Shown: one piece after another, positions 24,086 through 36,106 of the stretch
Layout of the letters: each line of letters begins with the position of its first letter
Position numbering within the stretch: the stretch's first letter is position 1
From: Fasciola hepatica
Taxonomy: Eukaryota; Platyhelminthes; Trematoda; Plagiorchiida; Fasciolidae
NCBI GenBank assembly: GCA_948099385.1
Contig: CANUEZ040000168.1
Location: forward strand, 1,613,501-1,677,500
Length of the DNA: 64,000 bases
Direction of reading: 5' to 3'
Notes under the pieces: model-generated
Seen by the model: the letters and a program-made list of their open reading frames with translations, nothing else
What the model was told of the DNA's origin: nothing
Databases searched by the model: none
Made by a program: the position numbers and the translations under genes

Positions 24086-26938
24086 CGTAAGTGAACACTA
24101 CTGGCTGTTAACAGTTACTACGACGAGTGATGGCTTGCTGAGCAGCATAACAGGTAAATTGGTTGTTGGAGGTGGAGTCAGTTCGTCCTTTAGAACTTGT
24201 CATATCCGCTCACATGCGACTATTCAGATAAATCAACGGTCCAAGAATATGGGATCGAGCAGCGAGTTGCGCAAAATCACGCACAAAATTTCGCTTATGG
24301 CAGTTCATCCTCCGAAAAGTTCTGAACGTGGTCAGCAGGAGGTTTGGATAAAGATCTCATCGAGTCACGTCTCTACTAAATTCGTTGGAAATTCCCTCCC
24401 TAACCGTAACCCTAAATAGCAAAAAGCGGTATTGTGGTTTGAACCACTAATCCTTGGTCTACGGAGCCCGTGTTCTAGACGTTGTTAGTGTTCAACCGGA
24501 TGTTTTCTTCAGGATACTGGGAAAGTGTTGAGAACTGTAAAGTCAGTTCTATCGGCGATTTTACTGGAAGGCCGCATAACATAAAATCAAACTTGTACAG
24601 ACTAGAATGTATACAAAATTCAGTCATCCGGCAATATTACGGTCAACTTTTGACCCGCTCGAGTATCCGGACGCTGGGGCCCAATGAAAATCACAGGTTT
24701 TGTCGAATGAAACAGCTTAGCGGAATCATGCAAATTAACACACAGTAGGAAAAAGCTATAAGATGTGATTCAAATTTTATGAGACAAAAGAAAGAAGCAA
24801 TATTTTAGGTTGCAAAAACGAAAGCATACGAGCGCGTACAAACTGCTCATGTGATTGCAAATACGATTATGGGGGACGACACCTCACATGAGGAAGACCA
24901 GTCCTTACACGCGTGCTTACTCACTCACTCACGCGTTCACTTACCTGAGGCTTGGAAGTATCTGAAATGGGTCGTTTCTGTAACGGTGATAGGATGCAAC
25001 AGAGTGAAGTTGAGTGGGGTGGGGTTGAGAGGAAATACGAGGGAAGTAAAGCGAGACCGGTGAGATCTCAACGCAAACACCCACACGTACACGTACACGT
25101 ACACGTACACGTACACGTACACGTACACGTACACGTACACGTACACGTACACATACACATACACACACGCAGAGCACAAAACAGCCGTCAGAACTATCCA
25201 TTCCAAACGACAACCAAGCAGTAATAAAAAGAACCAACAAAAACATCATGCCTGACTCGTACAATCGCCTCACAGAGATTCACTGGCCAAAGTGTACTGT
25301 ACTCGTCCCACTGGAATAAGTCTAACTGGTTAATCACTCTTGTTTTTAAATAAATTTGGAGCGAAGACACCCAAACAATAACAACTCTTCTGATGTACAC
25401 CGTACCGAACGTATAAATAATGATTCGTTTCACTGGTAGCAGTGCCGCGGTTACACTTATCATTTTCAACCCACGATCATCTGTACTTATGCACCAGGAT
25501 AATTTGCGTCCGTATGATTATTTGATTGAAAGGCATTCACCGTTGAAAGTGGCATTCTGAAAAATATTTTGGTGAATGCGGCAGTGATAGTAAGATTAAC
25601 AGCGGGTCGTCTGCTGGAGACGTTCGTCATTGCTAACATCCATCAAGGACAACAGATGTGAAGACATTTTCAGTCATGCGTCCGTCATACCATATGATCT
25701 TACAAACATGGACAGGTGCTTCTGATCGGGAAATGAATAATTTTTTCCGTGTATTGGGTGGGATAGATCGAACTTGACCAATTTTCTCATTTCGTTGAAA
25801 TGAAACTCTTGAAATTTAGAATCTGACGCCAGTTACATATAGATCTTCCAGATCGGTTACTATGCGGGCTTAGTGTTAGAAGACACAGTGTCCATCCGGA
25901 GTGATGCGGCTGCATTATAGTTTGCCCTATACCTAGCGGAATAACGAATCATCGCTGTGATACGATTCACCGTCGGTCGCATTGAAAGTATTCGTGGGAG
26001 ACCATAAAATCCTTATACAAAGGAAAAAAACCATCCCAATTGACCCAAATAGAGAACAAAACGATCAACCAGCATTGAATAAGAAGAATCACATCCCTCA
26101 CATAAATCAGTTAGATACACTGGATTACACGGTAAAATGTCTTCACCAGCGGCACGTTTACGTTATGACATATTTGCCACGCTCACTTGTGTACAGTTCT
26201 CCCATTTATCACTTTTGACCGGGTTCTTCGGATTGACAGTAGCCAAACCCAAAATAAACCCGTATGAGGTTAGTGGTTGACAACAGTAAAACTCAAAAAG
26301 ATCTCCAATGTACATAATTATGAACGAGAAAAAACAATCACTAGGCGATAGTTTAGTTTCGCACGTTTCTTACATCAGTTCTTCTCACCGACTCGTCGAA
26401 CTGAACTGGCACCAAAAAAATGGGATCATCTATCCATTGGTCAAAAGCTGACCAGATCAAATTTTATGGTATGACGTTGTCTGTGGGTAGTGAGACGATT
26501 CAGAGTAACTGAACTGCTATGTCATGGACTACGAGATATGTCTCACGTTGTGGTTTACAGATACTGAAACCACTTGCTGACCCAACTGAACTTATGCACA
26601 AATCCTTGGAACTGAGATGTCTATCTGACTAATCAGTTGTTTTGCAAGATCAACTTATAAAATGTTCCCGTGGTTAAACCAATTCTTATAGATGAATAAA
26701 ATGTGGTCATTGAACTGCAATAGAATTTTCAATCTTGAGTTTGTATCACGCCTTCTCTAGCACTAACATCACGTCCCCATCCGTTGTGCGTCACGGCTGA
26801 ACGAGATTCGGAGTGTACCTAAAAAACGAAGCGCTATGTCATATCGCCTTTGTCCAACTTTCATGCTGGTTACCACTTAGTACCGGTGAGAATCGGTTTG
26901 CGCAACCCAATCGAGGGGAGGGGGTATGGCTAGCTCAC
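24086..26938. other. 3' side of the clathrin-assembly gene, no exon recognised
   Basis: This stretch follows the last recognised exon of the clathrin-assembly gene in transcription order. It holds the hexamer array at 25.1 kb. Open frames at 24.08-24.75 kb (+) match nothing. I could not find an exon resembling the C-terminal end of PICALM. Confidence 0.35.
25082..25174. repeat. (CACGTA)n hexamer array
   Basis: About twelve perfect ACGTAC/CACGTA units followed by CACATA variants and CACACA. The array is strictly alternating purine-pyrimidine, a Z-DNA-prone composition. Open frames on both strands across it (HVHV or VYVY runs) come from the repeat alone. Confidence 0.95.
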
Positions 26939-27090
26939 CTTTGTTTGTGACGATCCCCAGCCTTGTTGGCCGCCCAAACTTGAAGCCAAGTTCATCAGCG
27001 TGCTGTCTAAAGAATCCAAGGCATTTTTACTTGCCGGAGCTGCCGGTGCAACTGGTCGAATGGGCATATTTGGATTGACTTGTTTTAAGC
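26939..27090 (-). CDS. PICALM: Clathrin-assembly protein, conserved C-terminal exon
   Basis: Acceptor TTTGCTCAG, donor AAG|GTGAGC, 152 bases, entering with 2 bases and leaving in phase 0. It encodes LKQVNPNMPIRPVAPAAPAS, KNALDSLDSTLMNLASSLGG and QQGWGSSQTK. The vertebrate counterpart is PPSKLVSDDLDSSLANLVGNLGI, the most conserved part of the PICALM tail. The gene should continue with one or more exons carrying the KKLTGG-like end; none was found below this point. Confidence 0.88.
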
Positions 27091-27428
27091 CTGAGCAAAC
27101 AGTATTTTGGAGTGAGAGAAGAAATGATACGTAAGAAAAGTGAGATAAATTCGGTGAGTCGGATATCTTTTTCAGTGATCTGGATCTTGGCTTGTTTTGT
27201 TCATCAAAGAACTGCATAATAACGGAAACAATTCACATCAACTCCTCAGCATAGACTCGTTCATTTCATCAGAACAAGAGCAAATGTTACCCATAATATA
27301 ATCAGCCAGTGATTGCGACGTACGAGAAACGTTGCCACCGAACATCGAACGGGGTAATACCAACAAAATTAGAGGAACCATGCATGGTAAAGTGCACTTG
27401 TGAAGACTTGTGACGCATCCGATTTAGC

Positions 27429-27448
27429 TTGTGTGTGTGTGTGTGTGT
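27429..27448. repeat. (TG)n microsatellite
   Basis: A 20-base TG/GT run in the intron between the 29.4-kb and 27.0-kb exons. Confidence 0.9.
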
Positions 27449-28976
27449 GCAAGTACTAAACCTGAACGTGCTGTTCTAAAGTTCGTAAACTGCTATTCCC
27501 ATGAATCCGTGTATTTTGATTGTTGTAAAATGTAGTTCCGGTTAGTTCGTTAATTCGATTTTCAGTGCGCAAACTCGTTGGTTACAATAGCCTTTTTCCA
27601 AATTGTAATAACCTCCCTCGAAGAAACATTATTGTCGTGTGACGAAAATTTCCCCATAGAAAATCTCTTGCGATGCAATAAATCTTTCAGACCCGAATAA
27701 GAAACACTTCTACTGGGGTTCAGCCTCTGCCAGAAGACAACGTTTTCAACTGATATTTATTAGAGAATTTTTCGCAACAAAGTTGGTTACAATATATTTG
27801 GCTAGAATTATTAGGCCATTGGGTTTTGAGTTCCGGTCATCTAGACCGAGTTTTATCTGGGTCGGAAAGTAATAATAATAAAAGCTTCAGCTGATTAGAC
27901 GTGGGAAAGTTTCCGTGTCGTGCCAAGACATCGACATTGTTCATCTGTCAAGGTGACCCAGTAAGTTGATTATCTACTTCAACAGTGATAAGGTGACTAG
28001 TAATCACGATGCTGGTGAGCCATTTTTGCATTAACTTTCGATGAACGCTGAGATCACGCACTGCAGTATCATGCGTTCTGCGCACGAATCGTGCTGCGTT
28101 GCTATCAGATCGGCAAGTTGATACAAGTCAGTAACGATCATTCAGTTGGAATTCACATAGCTGCATTTGCATCAGCGGTCCCTCAGACAGAATCAAAGTG
28201 ACCAAATGAGTGAATCTGAGGAAATTAATCGGAAGATTGCAGAAAATCTAGTGTCATCGATCGCCAGGTATGGCACGTTCTGCAGAAGAAAGACTTCAGC
28301 GAACAACAACGGCAAAATGGTACGAATTCACGGAAGATTATTTTACCCGGGCCTGAGTGGTATCGCCATGCTGAAGAGAAAACAATCCTATGGTTTTTTA
28401 CATCTGGACTGCATGTGTGAATATGATGCAGTTCGAATAAAGAGATGACGAACCTTTACGAAGACCCTTAAATGCACACTTTTGCAACAATAAAACTGAA
28501 AGACTCCGGGATGCTTTTCAATCTTTGTGCGAATCAGATACGACGTAGATGTTGTCACTTTGATTGCACAAAATTGTTTCGAAGACGAAAGATAAGAATG
28601 TTGGGTTTAAAAACCCCTTCTGGTTACTTGAAAGATTAAATGCATATCTTTAGCAAACCAGGTTACAAATGATACTAGGCACGTGACTACTTCCTTTTAA
28701 CCATCTCCCGCTCTGGTTGTAATATCTACCAGCAAGAAACAGTTTGAGAGATCCCGACTAGTGTTTCTCATTGAGGGAACTACCGTATCTCTAATCATTA
28801 CGTTGATCCTTGAATGGCTGAGGGGTTTCTTACCAATTGTGAACGGGTGCATAGGCAATCAACTAGAAATGGTTGCTCCTCTGGTACCGAAGTGAATTCG
28901 TCATCCGTACTAAGTATCTCATGGAATGAACTGTGCGTCTAAATAGATGGTGAAACATCTCCTAAGCAAATTAGTG

Positions 28977-28999
28977 TGTATGTATGTATGTATGTATGT
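28977..28999. repeat. (TATG)n short array
   Basis: About five GTAT/TATG units in an intron of the clathrin-assembly gene. Confidence 0.85.
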
Positions 29000-29367
29000 G
29001 TAAACAATGATGCACGCATTGGGGAGAATCGTGTGAGTTAGTGTACATTTCCTTGTTTGATCTCGGCCTTGACAGGAATAAACGAAGCACGTGTTTGCAA
29101 AAGGCCTTGGACGGTGAAGGTACTTCAGTGAATAACGAGCGTGAAAATGTGCGCGAGCACCGTACTTATAAAGGGGGAGCAGTTAATTATCTGCTGCGTG
29201 AGTAATCTATGAAGTATTGATGGGCACATCTGACTCTACTACGCTACACTTCGGCGTGCGGGGAACAGGAATGTTCAAGGACGCAGAAAAGCTGCGGTAA
29301 AAATCGAACAGTGAAAATGAACATTTGTGTGTGTAAAAAGATAAAAAGTGGTCTCAGCAGCACTTAC

Positions 29368-29490
29368 CCGGGGGCAAATTGATTGAACCATCTGCTCCAA
29401 GGATCTGAGTAGCCGTTGCGGGGATGGTAGGTGGTGGCACAGGGTCCATGGCACCCATCAATGGGTCCAATGAGAGCAAGTCATCCAAAA
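29368..29490 (-). CDS. PICALM: Clathrin-assembly protein, exon with clathrin box LLSLD
   Basis: Acceptor TGATGAATAG, donor CCGG|GTAAGT, 123 bases, phase 1 to phase 1. It encodes LDDLLSLDPLMGAMDPVPPP followed by TIPATATQILGADGSINLPP. LLSLD is a second canonical clathrin box. DDLLSLDPLM and DDLLGLDLLA of the previous exon look like diverged copies of one motif, as in the repeated DLL motifs of AP180. Confidence 0.85.
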
Positions 29491-30870
29491 CTATTCATCA
29501 GAAAGGAAGATGGGGATACGAAAATGGAGTGAATAACGATCTTATTTCATTGTCACGTTATGATTTAAATGCGTTTCCGGTTATTTTCTTACATCAAAAT
29601 CAGAAACTGCACAAAGACGATAATCAGAAAAATAGAAGAAAGTTGCTTGGGGGAGAGGGGTGATATCACGAATGGTTGTTCCCGCATGAGCAGACCGAAT
29701 GATGGCACATGCAATTGTTTCGTCCGCTCGAATGGACTATTGCATAAAATGTGAGATCAACAATCCTGAAAACCGAATTCCAGCCCCAAATAGCGGATGG
29801 ACTAAACGGAACAGACATATCACGTGGTATCATGCATTTCCAATGATGACTTAGCAGTAAATGGAAACTGCATAACTTTTCCTGAGTAGCTGTTTGTTTC
29901 TTCTTGGGAAATATCAAGGACAATTGTGTTACGTTTATTGTTGTTGGAGCATACATAAACCATCTAAACACTCAGATACAGAGGCGGTGCCTTTTTAGGC
30001 TCACGTCATATTTTATTGCCGCAAAACTCCGTGCTGTATCTCTTTGGATTATCAATGACTACAATCAGATTGACAAGTCTGTTCTCCATCGTTTTTGACC
30101 ACACAGATCATCCTTTGCATTCGATTTTTTCTACGGATCGCATGCGTGTGACTATTTGGTAGCTCCATATCAAGCTTCAGGATGAACGTACTGGAGAGAA
30201 TATGGATACAGAGACAGGAGCCCACTACGCCATCAGGAAAGTCAGCCACGATGACCTTGCGATCTGGAAAGGAGAACAGCTTAATGATCCATTGGTCAGA
30301 CACAGTAGTGATCTCGAGGGTGGATTTTGATCTGCTATTGGATTGGTCCTGACAGGCAATGGACTGTTTTCTCTCAGTATTGTCCGTGTTTACCTTGCTT
30401 ATTTTACCTGAACTGGCTCAAGTATACGACCAATTTTACCGTAATCGGCCTTTTTCAGGCAAACAACTCCCAACTACCGTTCAGTTTGCATTCCTCTGCA
30501 GTATGCTTATCCAGTCCAACTGAATTACCTCTAGAGCTGCCGTCGGCTACATTCAGATTTTAACTTTGCTAGCTTTATATTGCACTTGATCACTCTTTTC
30601 TTAACCCAAATGAACGCTCAGAGCCTAATACAAACTCATTCAAACTTTCCAACCAGTGAAATAAAGTGCTCTATGCGTGACTATTCACTACCTTGTACTT
30701 TGGTTCAGTTGGATTGTGTCTGACCTAAAACAAAGTATGGGGATTCCTCACAGACAGGCAAAGATTCACTTCTGTTTCCTTAGACTTTTCCATCGAATGC
30801 TAAGCTTCGACCCTGGGATGATATTTAATAATCAACCCAGAGACCCGAACAGAGTGGAACTCACAATCAA

Positions 30871-30893
30871 ACACACACACACACACACACACA
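30871..30893. repeat. (CA)n tract next to a splice donor
   Basis: An 11-12 unit CA tract. In the transcribed (-) direction it is (UG)n and begins about 9 nt after the donor GTAAGT at 30902-30897. Confidence 0.92.
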
Positions 30894-30902
30894 GTTACTT
30901 AC

Positions 30903-31112
30903 TCAATGCAGATTTAGATGTGTCGTTTGCCGCACCGACGGATGGTATGCTACCGCTGGTTGGGGTGACGGAGGTGGCTGGCGCGATCGGAGTTGGGACG
31001 GGGATCGGGGTAGTATCGTCAGGTCCCGTGGCGAGCAAGTCTAATCCCAGCAGATCATCCATCACAGACGAGCCGGTGGTGGTTTGCGTTAGAGCAGGAG
31101 GCTTCGCGGCAT
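30903..31112 (-). CDS. PICALM: Clathrin-assembly protein, exon with clathrin box LLGLD
   Basis: Acceptor CTCATTGAAG, donor TTGA|GTAAGT, 210 bases, phase 1 to phase 1. It encodes AAKPPALTQTTTGSSVMDDL, then LGLDLLAT and a long Pro/Thr/Val stretch (TPIPVPTPIAPATSVTP). DDLLGLD contains LLGLD, which fits the clathrin box LΦxΦ[D/E]; further DLL-type clathrin contacts sit alongside. The donor is followed 9 bases later by a (TG)n tract in the transcribed strand. Confidence 0.82.
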
Positions 31113-31869
31113 CTTCAATGAGAAAGCAATACAGAAGGTCCCAACAATCTAATGTATAATGTTTTTTATCTGCAGTTTGGTTTATGAATCAGATGTTAGT
31201 CGTTTTTATAAACAGTTGATACTTCTGAGATAGACTAACCAGGCTGAAGTCCAATTACTGCATCGGAGAATAAGACGACACTTGCTTCAAGAGGCGATGT
31301 TAGTTGAATTTTGCACCGGATCTACAAGATCAACTAAACTGCACTGATTATCACAGCGCCAACTAAGGACTTTGCTATTTTTCAGCAAAGATTTTATCCT
31401 CCAGTAGAAACTGCTCTATCTAGATTAGAAAGGACAAATTTTGGCTGCCGATCAAGAACATAACACGTCTCGAGCTGTTAAAAGGGGCCGGACGAAAAGA
31501 CGAAATGTTCGGAGTACATTTTCTTATCATTGTCTGAGAGGACCTATTGGTCATAAATTAAATAAAATGATTTCCGTTACACTGGACTTGCATCGAACCT
31601 GATCGCACTCAACAAAACGCATGTTGAAATAGTCAAGTCAGTTGATTGTACAGTGCGAAAGGTTAGGCGTTCTATTTACAACCATGATAAACGTGAGTAG
31701 CCGGATATGTATTCTCTCAATGGAGAGATCACTCATGCAGTATGAACGCTCAACTCATCAACGGAGATCGTTGGTGGTCAAACGGTCACCCTCGCGAAAT
31801 TTGCCTCCGTAACATCCCGGTTTTCCCTAGTGTCAACGCAGGTCACTTCCTTACTAGGTAGCCTTTGAC

Positions 31870-32105
31870 TGGACGCGGTCGTCCTCCATAAATGTTGCAC
31901 ACCGTCGGATAATAAGTACAGAAAGTTAAAGATTATGTATTCATAGAAGTGTTGCACAACTGTTTCACTCGACTTTTTTGGAATCATCATCTGCAGTGCA
32001 CATTCACCGGGATTGCACAACCAGGATTCGAACATGAATTGTGTGGTTGTGAGTCGAACATACAACCAGACAACTCTCGCCGGCTTGGTTACCGCGTTTC
32101 CGTCA
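31870..32105 (-). repeat. SINE family 2, copy in intron
   Basis: The - strand reads GTTGTCTGGTTGTATGTTCG (tRNA-like head), TGTTCGAATCCTGG (B box), then GTGCACTGCAGATGATG, GAGTGAAACAGTTG and a tail. The hammerhead-core position is mutated (CAGATGA in place of CTGATGA), but GAAAC is kept. It aligns with copies at the window start and at 59.4 kb. Confidence 0.6.
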
Positions 32106-32387
32106 CCGAATATGAACGGCAACAACTCATCACGCGGGCAGTAATCGACTCCGAAGATATACGTCTTTTCTGTGACCAAAATTGCCAGAATTTGACAACT
32201 GATTCATTGTTTTAAATTATTCCAGTTTGAGGGGAACGTACAACGCTGGTGATAGCATGACGCGAGTCAATTTACCTCAAAACTGGCACAAAAACAGGTC
32301 AAGAACAGTTACATGGCCCAAAACACTTTCATCTGTTTTTAACATAAATTTGGGATGAAATAGAGTGCAAGATGGGTGTGTACCTAC

Positions 32388-32435
32388 TCTGAGTGGGTGT
32401 CCCAAACTGGGTATCGAATTTCGACTGTGGTTCAT
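32388..32435 (-). CDS. PICALM: Clathrin-assembly protein, 48-bp micro-exon
   Basis: Acceptor CAAATTACAG, donor CAGA|GTAGGT, phase 1 to phase 1, 16 codons encoding EPQSKFDTQFGTPTQ. FDTQF resembles an FxDxF/DPF-type endocytic ear-binding peptide, but it is not canonical. Micro-exons of this size are common in flatworms and neuronal adaptors and are often alternatively spliced. Confidence 0.72.
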
Positions 32436-33580
32436 CTGTAATTTGAAAACACATACGGAAAAATAAATAAATAGTTTATAACACGGTAAAACTTGTCCTT
32501 ACTGGTCAAGATATAGAGGAAAACTTAGGGTTAAAAACCGCATTGACGTTACCTAGCATATAGATTGTGAAGACCTTGACAAACACTGACTCAGGCGAAC
32601 GGAAAAACCTTTTTTCAATGATTCACAGACTTCAAGAAGATACAATCCAATTTTCACTTCCCTAATCCACGATGATCGAGTAAGACTCAAAATGGACTTT
32701 GAAAGATTTAAAACTAATCCAAAAAAGAGATTTCTCTAGGTCTGGCGCTAGTCAGACAGATCGACAAAAAACACCTACATCGGGATCGAGAGGTGTACGC
32801 AAATATCCAATCAAAAGCATGCTCAGAACGAATTATTAGGAAAAAAGCCAAGTTCAGTGAAAACGGGGCAGTGCAAATGAGAATAAACCATCTCTCTGGA
32901 TTGCACACGCAAATTGATGCCAGTGACAGTCGATCTGTGGGAGAGCTCATGACAGTGAATAAGCGTTTGCCACATCACCGTGCACTAATGATGTCATCTC
33001 AGTAGGTGATAACAGTTTTCAATGCGACTTCACACGTCAGCAAACAAATAAACGAACAACAACAGTTTCACCATGTGAAATGATGATTTTTGTGCCCCTG
33101 GGAAACAACGTGTATCAACCGCAAGACCATACGTCCACCTGAACGCATCCGTTAGTATTACCCAACGCGGTTGATGACCGGAGCAATTAGGCTGATAACC
33201 AGTCATATAGCTTCACAGATTGCCGAGAACGACCACACTGTCAGTGTAGTCGAAGCCTCCAGCCCCAAGTCGGCTGTCCAGAATTGTGGAGTTACGCACC
33301 TTAACCAAGGCGGAAAAAGTCGGGGTTCCAACTGCTGGTTCTAAACCAACCGAGAGCTAACCCTCTGAGCATGTGATGATCCATTCACATCCGGTCTTCG
33401 GACACATGTGTGTCACAACAGGTGTAGACGATTATCCCTAACACTCTTTTTTTATCGTATCCTGTATGTTGTCATACATATTGTGTGGTACTGATACGAT
33501 TAAGAAATACTAAAAACGAGTGTATTATCGCCAAAAAAGATTTACAGAATACATTATTGGCACGTGGAGCCTGAATCTTG

Positions 33581-33712
33581 TATAACGGAAAATCCACTTG
33601 CATTTTTCAGATCAAAAAGACCAATGTTATGAGCCGCGTGTTGCCGGTTTTTTCCGGCTCGCGGCGTTGGACTCCTGGATGTGGAAAATGCAAGTAGAGT
33701 TTCCACTGTATA
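33581..33712. mobile_element. MITE-like element with terminal inverted repeats
   Basis: The left end TAACGGAAAATCCACTTGCA and right end CAGTGGAAACTCTACTTGCA (read on the - strand) form imperfect inverted repeats of about 28 bases, both flanked by TA. The interior holds a second, GC-rich partial palindrome (GAGCCGCG...CCGGCTCGCGGC). About 130 bases, no coding capacity. CAGTGGAA termini and a TA target suggest a pogo/Tc1-mariner-type non-autonomous element. Confidence 0.65.
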
Positions 33713-35109
33713 AAATAATGATCCCTACTACGTAACCACTGCATTCATGTACGAATAAGATGAAAGTATCATGAAAGAATTAGCCAAATCCAGCTTGTTA
33801 TCTAGTCAGAGCCTTATTTTTTGGCATCAAGAAATATTCCAATTCCTTTCCGGTTTTATTTTTAATCAAATTTCAACCACTGAGAAGTCTCGCTTTTTGA
33901 AGTTACCGTATATGACCTGATAGCTTAGCTAAAACTAGAGTTCAGTTAGCTTTCATGAATGAATTCGAATATCATCGAATGACGACGACACTGGAATCAT
34001 CTGACTAGCAATCAAATTACCGTTCAAAGGAATTCGACTTGTCAACTCTTCGCATGCGCTCTAGTCTGTACAATCATTATCGCTCTCCTCGGAGAGGAGA
34101 GATTCAACAAATGAGTTCAGTGTGGCGTTCGCACAGTAGTATTTTTCCGATACCAGTGATGGGTAAAGGGCCGCATCTCGTAGTGTCCAAAGGTCAAATC
34201 AAATCAAGTCCATGAACGCATTTATGTATCCGATGAAGGGTGGGTTTTCATCACGTACATGATTTGCAGAGAAATAAAAAATAAAAAAGTGTAAACTTCA
34301 ATTGCGATGCGGAAAGGAAGGAGTGGAAGATAAATAAGGCATTAAATACATGTAGATAGCGGACCAAGGTGAACAACGAGATCATTCACTATTTAATCGC
34401 GGTCAACCAGCAGACGAACAAAACAAGGGACGATGCTGTTTCTATATGTAGATGTGCGTGAAGCAAGCACTGAATTTCTAGCGAGTGCAAGAATAAGATA
34501 TGGTTTTGAAATGTTAAGTGGAACCAATGGTTAGTGTTAGATAAAAAATTACTTGTGAATTTCTCGCAAGCATCAAAATGCTTGATAAAGATAAAATCAG
34601 CGACAATATCTATATTGAGACTGCTACGGTCAGAAGTCAGCTTCAGATATTTTTGTGAACTGACCAAATATTTTTTCTTCAAAGCAGAAAAAATCACGAG
34701 AAGCAGAATAGTCAGTAAGAAGGAGCGCAATAATATAGGGTACTCTACGTTTTCTAAGTATAAACGATAAAATGTCTTCAAGCTTTAGTGGAGAGCGTTT
34801 CAACTTGACTAGTCTAACAACGGTTGTGAGTCAGAATAACTAAGTAAAACAAGTCCCTGAGAGCCATCCCGATGATAAACCAGTTTATAACAGGTTCTGA
34901 AGATTGCGTTCCTCAGTTGAAAATGAACTCCATTAGGGACATGTGAAGCGGTGTATCACCAACCTGAAGTGAAAAAACCGCTGAGTCATCATCCACTTAG
35001 ACAATCTCAAAAGAGAGTAGAACAGCATAAGATATCGGACATTCCTCTCCACAAGCGTGCATTGCAATCAGGAATTTTGATTGAAACTACAGAAAGTTAC
35101 CCGATAAAC

Positions 35110-35700
35110 GCTGGTTATCTCATCCATACACATAAATAAAACCCGAAACATCGGCAGCTTCTTCGTGGAACACTCTCCGAATCACCGCTTCAAACATTCG
35201 GTTTTCGCGTGCAAACAGTCTTAGGGTGTGGCGAAATTATGATCAGTCCCTGAAGCGAACGCTCAATCTGAAAAGGCTAAGATGGTTGTGACAACTGTTA
35301 CGCGTTCCCACTGGCAGACCACCTCGGTGAATGTTATTTTTGGAGACACGTAGTAGCTGGAGGGTAGGTCAGGGTCATCAATCGTGGGAAAAAAGTCAAA
35401 AAATCCCAACCAGCGAACGCTACCGAGTAGGACGTGTTTGGCTTCCAGTTCGAGGTTCACGAGATCCGCCCACTGGATGGTCGGGTACACTGTGGCACGA
35501 CTAAGTGCCGCAGCCAGCAATGCAACTGCATTGGAACTCTTCGTCTTCATGATTTCCACTTAAAACTTTCCTGTTTGTTTGCTCTTTATATTTCTATTTG
35601 TTTTACTCTTCGTTAAACGATGCTCAGAGGTAGCAACCCAAGCTGGAGCACAGAAGTGCAACGTTAACGTTTGAACGAACTCAACTGAACTGGGCACACG
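35110..35700 (+). mobile_element. RTE-like LINE, 3' part (copy D)
   Basis: Translated on the + strand, this shows KRLRWL near 35270, LLRVPTGRPPR, WRVGQGHQSWEKSQKIPTS, RYRVGRVWLPVRGSRDPPT and, out of frame, the last coding block, then a 3' UTR ending GTAGCAACCCAAGC...AACTCAACTGAACTG near 35695. The terminal block matches copies A-C, but the orientation is opposite to them. Stops and frameshifts make it non-functional. It lies antisense to the clathrin-assembly gene, in the intron between the 36.1-kb and 32.4-kb exons. Confidence 0.72.
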
Positions 35701-36106
35701 GTTGAGTCACTTGGAATTGTCTCAACTTTTGTTGTGATCTCTATTGCGCAAATCCAGGCATCAGGTAATGATTGCTGAGCGTAGAAACACGCAGTTGAAT
35801 GCGATGAAAGTGGTCAAATGGCAATTTATCATAGCTGTTCACTCGAAAGCAAACGCCTAGATTCAAATCATATTCGAATAGGGCAAGATGAGAGAGAGAA
35901 AGAGAAACTGGTGGATTGTGACTACTTGGCCGTTGCCAGAAAATGAAATGAACTAAACGAAAAATCCAGGCAAAACAGTATTTTAGTTACAAATAATCCG
36001 TTGCATTCAATGACGCAAGGTAACTTAACATAGTGACCAGCCACAGAAAGTGTATATCACGATAGATCAAACTGAAAGCAGCATTCACCGGTAAGGATAC
36101 ACATAC

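Noticed and set aside
24937..25273. Open frames with HVHV or VYVY runs on both strands.
   Set aside because: They are translations of the hexamer microsatellite.
35263..35550. A - strand frame of 96 residues starting MKTKSSNAVALLAAALS, like a signal peptide.
   Set aside because: It is exactly antisense to the C-terminal coding blocks of an RTE-like element (QSWEKSQKIPTS, GRVWLPVRGSRDPP) and has no splice partners.
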